NCBI GenBank assembly: GCA_938074585.1
Contig: CALJEW010000112.1
Location: 1-5,369, forward strand
Direction of reading: 5' to 3'
DNA: 5,369 nucleotides
Source of the DNA: an uncultured Rhodospirillales bacterium
Lineage (GTDB): Bacteria; Pseudomonadota; Alphaproteobacteria; Rhodospirillales; Casp-alpha2
Of the stretch, positions 1 through 5,216 are shown piece by piece. The translations under genes were made by a program, and so were the position numbers. Under the pieces are notes generated by a model. It made no database searches and had not been told where the DNA came from. It saw nothing but the letters and a program-made list of their open reading frames with translations. The stretch's first letter is position 1, and each line of letters begins with the position of its first letter.

Positions 1-107
1 GCACCACCACCAACAGCAACCCCAGCAGCGCCCGCGCCGCGTCCCCAAAATATTTCGCCATCGGCCAAAATTAAGGCCGCATCTGCCCATTCAGGTATCA
101 AAGTCAT
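1..107 (-). CDS. carA: Carbamoyl-phosphate synthase small subunit, N-terminal fragment (runs off left edge)
   Basis: The minus strand reads ATG at 107-105 followed by 34 further codons without a stop, beginning MTLIPEWADAALILADG and continuing IFWGRGAGAAGVAVGGG. The pattern of a short leader, then A-L-x-L-A-D-G, then a W/x-GRG-x-GA-x-G segment, is the start of the CarA small-subunit N-terminal domain. In the family, CarA is the glutaminase subunit that feeds ammonia to CarB, making carbamoyl phosphate for pyrimidine and arginine synthesis in the cytoplasm. The catalytic Cys-His glutaminase part would lie outside the window. The start is supported by AAGGA at 120-116, eight bases before the ATG. 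Divergent carA next to a yqeY-dnaG-rpoD block is a common alphaproteobacterial arrangement, which strengthens the call. Only 35 residues are visible, so identity rests on a short match plus context. Confidence 0.8.
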   Translation of the reverse strand, partial: MTLIPEWADAALILADGEIFWGRGAGAAGVAVGGG

Positions 108-243
108 TTAAGCCGTCCTTTTGAATTAATCTCACCCGCGCGCAAAGACTCCACCACTTGAGACAAAGTCCCATGTGAGAAAAAATTAGTGCTTATATCT
201 GTCATTAAGTTCCACCACACCGGCAAGAGGCTGGATTTTGGCG

Positions 244-272
244 TTTCTAAGCAATCATTGACCTTAGGTCAA
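244..272 (-). promoter_or_regulatory. Candidate carA promoter
   Basis: On the minus strand TTGACC (272-267) is followed after 17 bases by TAGAAA (249-244), a 5/6 and a 4/6 match to sigma70 -35 and -10 boxes. It would give a carA leader of about 130 nt. The -35 lies inside the palindrome at 258-272, so a regulator bound there could block it. This is a pattern match only; other weak -10-like sequences, such as TATAAG at 197-192, exist in the same leader. Confidence 0.3.
258..272. promoter_or_regulatory. Perfect 15-bp palindrome, operator-like
   Basis: TTGACCTTAGGTCAA consists of two perfect 7-bp arms around a central T. It sits between two divergent genes and supplies the -35 of the candidate leftward promoter. 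Length and symmetry suit a dimeric repressor or activator. It does not match the 14-bp FNR consensus (TTGAT-N4-ATCAA) or the alphaproteobacterial LexA direct repeat. The binding protein is unknown and the function is inferred. Confidence 0.35.
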
Positions 273-328
273 GACACAAAGAAAAGAAAGTTTCGTTTGT
301 TTTCAATATCTTAAAAAGTTTGTTTTGG

Positions 329-357
329 TTGCATTTTTGGGTGTTTTTAAGTAGAAT
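329..357 (+). promoter_or_regulatory. Candidate sigma70 promoter for the yqeY-dnaG-rpoD block
   Basis: TTGCAT (329-334), a 17-base spacer and TAGAAT (352-357) form a reasonable sigma70-type promoter. It lies in a strongly AT-rich stretch (about 276-380). Transcription would start near 364, giving a leader of about 25 nt to the ATG at 390. It is the best -35/-10 pair I see upstream of the rightward genes. Confidence 0.5.
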
Positions 358-389
358 ATTTCACTCTGTAAATAATAACTGGTAATTCC

Positions 390-845
390 ATGCTGCGCGA
401 TGATATCAAAAGTGCACTGACGACGGCTATAAAAGGCAGAGACAAACAAGGCATATCAACGCTTCGTTTGATAATGGCAGCGATTAAAGACCGCGATATT
501 GCAGCCCGGAGCAAAGGTGTTACCGATGGTATTGGTGACCCAGAAATCTTGAGCCTAATGCAATCGATGGTCAAGCAACGGCGCGAATCCATCGAAATGT
601 ATGAAAATGGCGGTCGCATGGAATTGGCTCAACAAGAAACCGAAGAAATTTCAGTGATACAAACTTTCATGCCCGCACAATTGAGCAGCGATGAAGCCGC
701 CGCCGCGATTAATGAAGCGATAAGTGCGACAAGCGCAGAAAGTATCAAAGACATGGGTAAAGTAATGGGCCACTTAAAAGGCAAATTTACTGGGCGAATG
801 GATTTTGGTAAAGCCGGTGCAACAATAAAAGCAAGTTTAAGCTAA
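390..845 (+). CDS. yqeY: GatB/YqeY-domain protein
   Basis: The 151-residue protein matches the stand-alone GatB/YqeY family along its whole length. Visible family features are the N-terminal MLRDDIKSALTTAIKGRD, the STLRLIMAAIKDRDIAAR segment (about residues 23-40), the MVKQRRESIEMYENGGR helix (about 60-76), the PAQLS turn near 95, and the C-terminal KDMGKVMGHLKGKFTGRMDFGKA (about 120-142). The domain resembles the tRNA-binding tail of GatB, the aminoacyl-tRNA amidotransferase subunit. Free-standing YqeY is thought to act on or near tRNA, but its exact role is not established. An in-frame TAA at 369-371 makes ATG 390 the only ATG start. Its ribosome binding site is poor (GGTAA, 381-385), so translation may be modest or helped by the AT-rich leader. 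It lies 116 bp before dnaG in the same direction, the usual alphaproteobacterial order. Confidence 0.93.
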   Translation: MLRDDIKSALTTAIKGRDKQGISTLRLIMAAIKDRDIAARSKGVTDGIGDPEILSLMQSMVKQRRESIEMYENGGRMELAQQETEEISVIQTFMPAQLSSDEAAAAINEAISATSAESIKDMGKVMGHLKGKFTGRMDFGKAGATIKASLS

Positions 846-869
846 ACTTAACACCTTCCAGCCTGTGGG

Positions 870-896
870 TTAACGTGTGGATAAGAATAGTATAAC
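870..896 (+). promoter_or_regulatory. Candidate dnaG promoter overlapping a DnaA box
   Basis: TATAAC (891-896) is a good -10 match. The best upstream -35-like element is TTAACG (870-875), with a short 15-base spacer. The DnaA box at 876-884 fills the spacer, so bound DnaA would compete with, or alter, polymerase binding. Transcription would start near 903, about 59 nt before the dnaG ATG. The short spacer keeps confidence low. Confidence 0.35.
876..884 (-). promoter_or_regulatory. Exact consensus DnaA box upstream of dnaG
   Basis: TGTGGATAA on the plus strand is the reverse complement of TTATCCACA, the consensus high-affinity DnaA box. A 7/9 relative, TGTGGGTTA (864-872), lies exactly 12 bp upstream in the same orientation, so the two form an imperfect 12-bp tandem repeat. 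The position in the 116-bp yqeY-dnaG gap, beside a TATAAC element, suggests control of dnaG rather than an origin: there is no cluster of boxes and no clear unwinding element. Confidence 0.5.
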
Positions 897-961
897 TACG
901 CCTTTCTTCTGGGTTCTTGAGTCTTTAGAATGGAGTGTTATGTTTTTATATCGGATACTTT

Positions 962-2812
962 ATGGCCTTTTCACCCCAATTTCTTGATGAGTTAAGAACC
1001 CGTATCAGCTTGGCTGAAGTGGTGGGCAAGCGGGTTAAGCTGATCAAAAAGGGTCATGAGTTTTCAGGCTTATGCCCCTTTCACAATGAAAAGACCCCGT
1101 CGTTCACCCTGAACGAAGATAAGGGTTTTTATCATTGTTTTGGCTGCCAATCCCACGGCAGCGCTATTGATTTCATTATGCAAACCGAAGGATTGGGATT
1201 TCGCGAAACCGTTGAGCGCTTAGCCGAAGACGCAGGCATGCAAATTGCGGACGAAACCCCAGAGCAGCGGGAGCGCGAGCGCAAGAAACAAACTTTATAC
1301 GATGTGACCGAAGCTTCTGCCGCGTATTACGAAAAAATGCTATATATGCCCGAAGGCAAGCACGCGCTGGATTATTTAACGAATAGAGGCCTGACCAAAA
1401 CCACAATCAAAACATTTCGGGTTGGGTTTTCACCCAATGGCCGAGGGTCCTTAAAAAGCACCCTTTTGCGCCAAGGCATCACTGACGAACAAATGATTTT
1501 AACCGGAATGGTCATCAAGCCAACGGAAGATCGCGGCCGGGGAATGGATTCTTATGACCGATTCCGGGGGCGCGTGATGTTCCCAATCGCTGACCGACGA
1601 GGCCGGGTAATTGCCTTTGGCGGACGGATCATTGGCACAGGCGAACCTAAATACTTAAATTCCCCCGAAACTCCTTTGTTTCATAAAGGCGGCGAGCTTT
1701 ATAATCTTCATCTTGCAGGACCCGCAGCCCGGCGCGCCGATACGGTTTTAGTCACGGAAGGTTATATGGACGTTATCGCGCTGCACCAAGCAGGCTTCCA
1801 AAACGCCTTGGCCCCGTTAGGAACCGCCATTACCAAAGATCAAATTAGCTTATTGTGGAAAATCGTCCCAGAGCCTGTTATGTGTTTGGATGGGGACCGG
1901 GCCGGACAAGCGGCGGCTGGAAAGACGGCGATACGCGCATTACCACTTTTAAAACCCGGTATTGGCATCCGATTTGCGACCCTGCCTGCTGGAGAAGATC
2001 CCGATAGCTTGATCAAAAAAAACGGGGCCAGCGCCATGAGTGACCTTTTAGAAACGTCCATCCCTTTGTCAGAGACTATTTGGCGCTTGGAAACCGGGGG
2101 CCGTATGCCTTCATCGCCCGAAGACAAAGCATCTCTTCAGCAGCGCCTCAGCGATCATGCACGAGCCATTCAAGACACCACAGTGCGTAATCATTTCGCG
2201 AAATCCTTTAGCGAACGGGTTAGCCCAGAAGGAAAGTCGGGCGGAAATACCTATCAAAAGAAATGGGTTAATAACTGGAAACCGAAGAGTAAAGGTGGAT
2301 GGGCTCCAAATATGCAGATGGAAACCGCCGCAGGGCCGGCAACAAAGGTCAATATAGTCAAGCGTAGGGAAGAGATTTTAATGGCAACATTGATCAATCA
2401 CCCGGGGCTTTACAATGTCCTATCTGAAAGCCTTGGAACCATTGCATTTTCGACCCCAGAACTTGACAAAATCCGTCAAGAGGTTTTAAAAATGCTTGCC
2501 GCTAAATCAGGCCTTGAAACTGAAGCTCTAGTAAACCACCTTAATGAATGTGGTTATTTTTCAGTACTCAGGTCTATGCTCGGTGCTAGCGTATATGGGC
2601 ACGCGTACTTTTCTCGCCCCGAAGCTTCGCCGGATGAAGCGCTTGCTGGGTGGAACGAGACGTTTGGTCAAATCAAGGGTAAAGATCTTATTGCTGAAAT
2701 TAAAGAAGCCAAGCGCGACATTGCGGAAAATCCTTCCGAGGAAGCATGGCGAAGGTTTCTTGCACTTAAGCGACAAAAGATGGAAGAAGCAATGGACGAG
2801 CAAGCAGAATGA
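962..2812 (+). CDS. dnaG: DNA primase
   Basis: DnaG makes the RNA primers for chromosome replication and docks on the DnaB helicase at the fork. The 616-residue product has the full domain order. The N-terminal zinc-binding domain has ligands C38, H41, C59 and C62 in CPFHNEKTPSF...HCFGC. The polymerase core includes YDRFRGRVMFPI (from about 198) and PKYLNSPET (K230). The TOPRIM part has the catalytic acidic residues E266 in TEGYMD and D310/D312 in LDGDRAGQAA, each one residue off the E. coli numbering. A basic, low-complexity linker (about 430-465) precedes the helicase-interaction domain, which starts near RREEILMATLINHPG (R468). The start is ATG 962, because family members begin MAF-x-PQFLDELR and CGGAT (952-956) serves as a short ribosome binding site. 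The GTG at 935 would add nine non-conserved residues. Between yqeY and rpoD it forms the alphaproteobacterial macromolecular-synthesis cluster. Confidence 0.97.
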   Translation: MAFSPQFLDELRTRISLAEVVGKRVKLIKKGHEFSGLCPFHNEKTPSFTLNEDKGFYHCFGCQSHGSAIDFIMQTEGLGFRETVERLAEDAGMQIADETPEQRERERKKQTLYDVTEASAAYYEKMLYMPEGKHALDYLTNRGLTKTTIKTFRVGFSPNGRGSLKSTLLRQGITDEQMILTGMVIKPTEDRGRGMDSYDRFRGRVMFPIADRRGRVIAFGGRIIGTGEPKYLNSPETPLFHKGGELYNLHLAGPAARRADTVLVTEGYMDVIALHQAGFQNALAPLGTAITKDQISLLWKIVPEPVMCLDGDRAGQAAAGKTAIRALPLLKPGIGIRFATLPAGEDPDSLIKKNGASAMSDLLETSIPLSETIWRLETGGRMPSSPEDKASLQQRLSDHARAIQDTTVRNHFAKSFSERVSPEGKSGGNTYQKKWVNNWKPKSKGGWAPNMQMETAAGPATKVNIVKRREEILMATLINHPGLYNVLSESLGTIAFSTPELDKIRQEVLKMLAAKSGLETEALVNHLNECGYFSVLRSMLGASVYGHAYFSRPEASPDEALAGWNETFGQIKGKDLIAEIKEAKRDIAENPSEEAWRRFLALKRQKMEEAMDEQAE

Positions 2813-2916
2813 TCTGCGGGTCGCCACAAATGAAATTTTAGTAGAAAAACCAAGAATCGGTTGTTTAATGGGATTGCCATCAAACCGGGGCATCGATCAA
2901 GAGTGGGGTTTAATAA

Positions 2917-4923
2917 TTGGCTAAAGCAGCAACAGCAACAAAACCAGCGGAACCAGCAGCAACATTAGAAGAAGGCGGCGACCGTCCCCTTCTTGATACT
3001 ATGGGCGCTGCAGTCAAAAAAATGGTCGCACAAGGTAAAGAAAAGGGCTTCGTCACATATGATGATTTGAACGCTGCTTTGCCACCTGACCAAGTCGCTT
3101 CTGAGCAAATTGAAGATACGATGTCGATGCTTTCAGAAATGGGCATTAACGTTGTTGAAAACGAAGACGCTGAAGAGACATCTACGTCAGCCGAGGCAAC
3201 CGGCGGAGCCGAGCCTGAAGAAGGCAAGGCTGCAGGTAATGTAAATGAAACCGAATTAGGCCGAACCGATGACCCTGTTCGCATGTATTTGCGCGAAATG
3301 GGTTCCGTTGAATTGTTATCCCGCGAAGGCGAGATTGCCATTGCAAAGCGGATTGAGGCAGGCCGCGAAATGATGATCGGCGGGATTTGTGAAAGCCCAT
3401 TGACCATTCGTGCTATTGTTCAATGGCATGATAAGCTGGCTAATGAAGAGATGCTTTTGCGCGACATCATCGATTTGGACGCGACCAATGGCGGCGGACC
3501 CAACGCACAACAATTGAACGCAGTTGACAGTAATGAAATCGGCGCAGATGGCGAAAAGAAAACAGACGCCGTTCCCGTTGGCATTCGCACAGGCCCCCCA
3601 TCGGGCGAGCCTGAAGGTGAAGTTGACGAAAACGAAGAAGACGATGCAGAAAACAATCTGTCTTTGTCAGCGCTTGAAGCCAAGCTAACACCTGAAGTCA
3701 TCGAAACATTTGAGAAAATCGCTAAGACCTATAAAAAAATGCACAAGGTCCAGGTCATTCGGATCGAGACTTTACAGGCAGGCGAAGAGATCAAGCCGGC
3801 GCAAGAAAAGCGCTACAATAAGTTGCGCACTGAACTCATCGAATTGATGGAAGACGTGCATTTAAACAACGCACGGATTGAACAATTGGTTGGTCAAGCG
3901 TATGAACTTAACCGGGAATTGATTGGCTTTGAAGGCCGAATGCTTCGCATGGCAACTAACTGCAAAGTGAAGCGAGAAGACTTTTTAACCCATTATCAGG
4001 GCCAAGAGCTTGATCCTACATGGTTGGCTCGCATTGAAAAATTACCAGGCAAAGCTTGGGAACGGTTCTTAACAAAACACCGTGACGATATGATCGCTAT
4101 CCGCCAAAGCATTGCTGAAATTGCTGAAGAAGCCGGGCTGCCGATCCCTGAATATCGTCGCATTGTCTCAACCGTTCAAAAAGGTGAACGCGAAGCAACT
4201 AAAGCCAAAAAAGAAATGATAGAAGCAAATCTTCGGTTGGTTATCTCGATTGCTAAAAAATATACCAACCGGGGCCTACAGTTCTTAGATTTGATTCAAG
4301 AAGGCAACATTGGTTTAATGAAAGCCGTTGATAAATTTGAATATCGCCGTGGTTATAAATTCTCGACCTACGCCACATGGTGGATCCGACAAGCAATTAC
4401 CCGCTCAATCGCAGACCAAGCTCGCACCATTCGTATTCCGGTTCATATGATCGAGACGATCAACAAGCTGGTTCGAACATCACGCCAGATGTTGCATGAA
4501 ATTGGTCGCGAGCCTACACCAGAAGAGCTTTCTAAAAAGCTTTCCATGCCGTTGGAAAAGGTTCGTAAGGTTCTTAAAATTGCAAAAGAACCGATTTCAT
4601 TGGAAACTCCAATTGGTGATGAAGAAGATAGCCACTTGGGTGACTTCATTGAAGATAAAAATGCGACCCAGCCTTTGGATGCAGCTATTCACGCCAATTT
4701 ACGTGAAACCACTACCCGAGTTTTGGCCAGTTTGACAGCTCGTGAAGAGCGGGTTTTGCGTATGCGCTTTGGCATTGGTATGAACACTGACCACACATTG
4801 GAAGAAGTGGGCCAACAGTTTTCTGTGACCCGTGAGCGTATTCGTCAAATTGAAGCGAAAGCGCTACGGAAATTGAAACACCCAAGCCGGTCGCGCAAAT
4901 TGCGGAGCTTCTTGGACTACTAA
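2917..4923 (+). CDS. rpoD: RNA polymerase primary sigma factor (sigma70 / RpoD)
   Basis: This is the housekeeping sigma factor, directing core RNA polymerase to most promoters. The 668-residue product shows every sigma70 region. Region 1.1 (about 22-87) contains VTYDDLNAALP and MLSEMGINVVENE. Region 1.2 starts at DPVRMYLREMGSVELLSREGE (D119). A long non-conserved region follows, with an acidic stretch at 235-245. Region 2 begins near N438 (NLRLVISIAKKYTNRGLQF) and carries the promoter-melting YATWWIRQAI with W488 and W489. Region 3 runs from about 510. Region 4 has LTAREERVLRMRFGIG and the -35-reading helix SVTRERIRQIEAKALRKL (R639, E640, R643). The start is TTG 2917: an in-frame TAA at 2914-2916 rules out anything upstream, the next ATG (3001) would cut into conserved region 1.1, and GAGTGGGG (2901-2908) lies at a suitable distance. 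The 104-bp gap after dnaG has no convincing promoter, so transcription probably comes from upstream or from within dnaG. A terminator follows 21 bp downstream. Confidence 0.97.
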   Translation: MAKAATATKPAEPAATLEEGGDRPLLDTMGAAVKKMVAQGKEKGFVTYDDLNAALPPDQVASEQIEDTMSMLSEMGINVVENEDAEETSTSAEATGGAEPEEGKAAGNVNETELGRTDDPVRMYLREMGSVELLSREGEIAIAKRIEAGREMMIGGICESPLTIRAIVQWHDKLANEEMLLRDIIDLDATNGGGPNAQQLNAVDSNEIGADGEKKTDAVPVGIRTGPPSGEPEGEVDENEEDDAENNLSLSALEAKLTPEVIETFEKIAKTYKKMHKVQVIRIETLQAGEEIKPAQEKRYNKLRTELIELMEDVHLNNARIEQLVGQAYELNRELIGFEGRMLRMATNCKVKREDFLTHYQGQELDPTWLARIEKLPGKAWERFLTKHRDDMIAIRQSIAEIAEEAGLPIPEYRRIVSTVQKGEREATKAKKEMIEANLRLVISIAKKYTNRGLQFLDLIQEGNIGLMKAVDKFEYRRGYKFSTYATWWIRQAITRSIADQARTIRIPVHMIETINKLVRTSRQMLHEIGREPTPEELSKKLSMPLEKVRKVLKIAKEPISLETPIGDEEDSHLGDFIEDKNATQPLDAAIHANLRETTTRVLASLTAREERVLRMRFGIGMNTDHTLEEVGQQFSVTRERIRQIEAKALRKLKHPSRSRKLRSFLDY

Positions 4924-4944
4924 AACCGATAAGCATAGATATTT

Positions 4945-4978
4945 AAAAAGGTCAGCCCCTTGTGAGCTGGCCTTTTTT
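4945..4978 (+). terminator. Rho-independent terminator after rpoD
   Basis: GGTCAGC (4950-4956) pairs with GCTGGCC (4966-4972) through seven pairs, including one G-U, around a nine-base loop. A run of six T follows (4973-4978), and five A before the stem (4945-4949) can extend the pairing. It begins 21 bp after the rpoD stop and separates the housekeeping block from the tRNA. Confidence 0.9.
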
Positions 4979-5007
4979 ATGATTTTACCAATCAAAGCTC
5001 TTTTCGA

Positions 5008-5036
5008 TTTCATCTTCCGAGGTAGGTTGCTATAAA
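5008..5036 (+). promoter_or_regulatory. tRNA promoter with extended -10
   Basis: TATAAA (5031-5036) is preceded by TG plus one base (5028-5030), making an extended -10 element. The -35 region (TTTCAT, 5008-5013) is poor, which extended -10 promoters tolerate. Transcription would begin near 5043, about ten bases before the mature tRNA. As no terminator follows the tRNA, this promoter may also transcribe the integrase. Confidence 0.55.
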
Positions 5037-5053
5037 AACAATAACACCTCTGG

Positions 5054-5130
5054 GGGCCTGTAGCTCAGTTGGTTAGAGCCGACCGCTCATAACGGTCTGG
5101 TCGCAGGTTCGAGTCCTGCCGGGCCCACCA
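5054..5130 (+). tRNA. tRNA with CAU anticodon, probably tRNA-Ile2 (lysidine type)
   Basis: A full 77-nt cloverleaf with encoded CCA is present. The acceptor stem is 5054-5060 with 5120-5126 (one G-U pair, position 6), the D stem GCTC/GAGC (5063-5066, 5076-5079), the anticodon stem GACCG/CGGTC (5081-5085, 5093-5097), and the T stem GCAGG/CCTGC (5103-5107, 5115-5119). The loop CTCATAA places anticodon CAT at 5088-5090. CAU can mean initiator Met, elongator Met or Ile2. Initiator is excluded because position 1-72 is a G-C pair and the anticodon stem lacks three stacked G-C pairs. C4-G69 and C5-G68 pairs plus A37 are the features by which the lysidine synthetase TilS selects tRNA-Ile2 in E. coli, and all are here. 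After C34 is changed to lysidine, this tRNA would read AUA as isoleucine. Automatic annotation often labels it tRNA-Met. It also appears to be the attachment site of the element to its right. Confidence 0.95.
5103..5130 (+). other. Presumed attachment site (attL core) at the tRNA 3' end
   Basis: Elements with tyrosine integrases commonly recombine in the T-arm and acceptor end of a tRNA gene and restore an intact 3' end. Here the intact 3' end is followed 87 bp later by an integrase gene reading away from it. The exact core cannot be defined because the matching direct repeat would lie at the far end of the element, outside the window. The boundaries given (T stem to CCA) are a guess from the usual pattern. 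Confidence 0.4.
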
Positions 5131-5133
5131 CTT

Positions 5134-5169
5134 TTCCTAACAGCCGTAGTTTTCTGCGGTTGTTAGGAA
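5134..5169 (+). repeat. 16-bp inverted repeat (hairpin) directly after the tRNA
   Basis: TTCCTAACAGCCGTAG (5134-5149) pairs fully with CTGCGGTTGTTAGGAA (5154-5169) around a TTTT loop; 14 pairs are Watson-Crick and two are G-U. It starts three bases after the tRNA CCA. No T run follows on either strand, so it is not a standard intrinsic terminator. It could be a processing or stability element of the tRNA transcript, or a binding site for integrase or a directionality factor. Confidence 0.7.
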
Positions 5170-5213
5170 GATCACCGAAGCATTGTTACGACAATTGCTA
5201 CGAAAAGGTGATC
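5170..5213 (+). promoter_or_regulatory. Hairpin that covers the integrase ribosome binding site
   Basis: GATCACC (5170-5176) pairs perfectly with GGTGATC (5207-5213). Inside, AGCATTGT (5179-5186) pairs with ACAATTGCT (5191-5199) with one bulged T, closed by a TACG loop of the stable UNCG type. G5177-C5201 adds a further pair, and GAAAA (5202-5206) bulges out. The integrase Shine-Dalgarno AAGGTG (5205-5210) has its last four bases locked in the outer stem. In RNA this should lower integrase translation unless the stem is opened. Confidence 0.5.
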
Positions 5214-5216
5214 CTT

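Noticed and set aside
150..218. Two copies of TCCACCAC (150-157 and 211-218) in the carA leader.
   Set aside because: An 8-bp repeat without symmetry or a spacing pattern is not enough for a regulatory call, and it does not match a T-box core.
347..619. Minus-strand open frame opposite yqeY.
   Set aside because: It lies almost wholly inside a well-identified gene and its product shows no family features; the same applies to the other antisense frames over dnaG and rpoD.
848..873. Possible terminator after yqeY (TTAAC/GTTAA arms).
   Set aside because: The stem needs a bulge and an 11-base loop and has no T run; the DnaA-box repeat explains part of the same sequence.
2015..2023. A8 run followed by C in dnaG, giving an in-frame A_AAA_AAC heptamer (a possible -1 frameshift site with a stop at 2041-2043).
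   Set aside because: It simply encodes the conserved-looking IKKN segment, no strong stimulatory stem or upstream Shine-Dalgarno is evident, and a truncated DnaG without its C-terminal domain has no known use.
2858..2887. Weak hairpin in the dnaG-rpoD spacer (GTTT plus ATGG pairing with CCAT plus AAAC, one mismatch).
   Set aside because: The stem is short and AT-rich with no T tract, well within what chance produces; no attenuator or terminator can be supported.
2544..2924. 126-codon plus-strand frame spanning the dnaG end and the rpoD start.
   Set aside because: It is an out-of-frame reading of dnaG carried through the spacer, with no recognisable domain.
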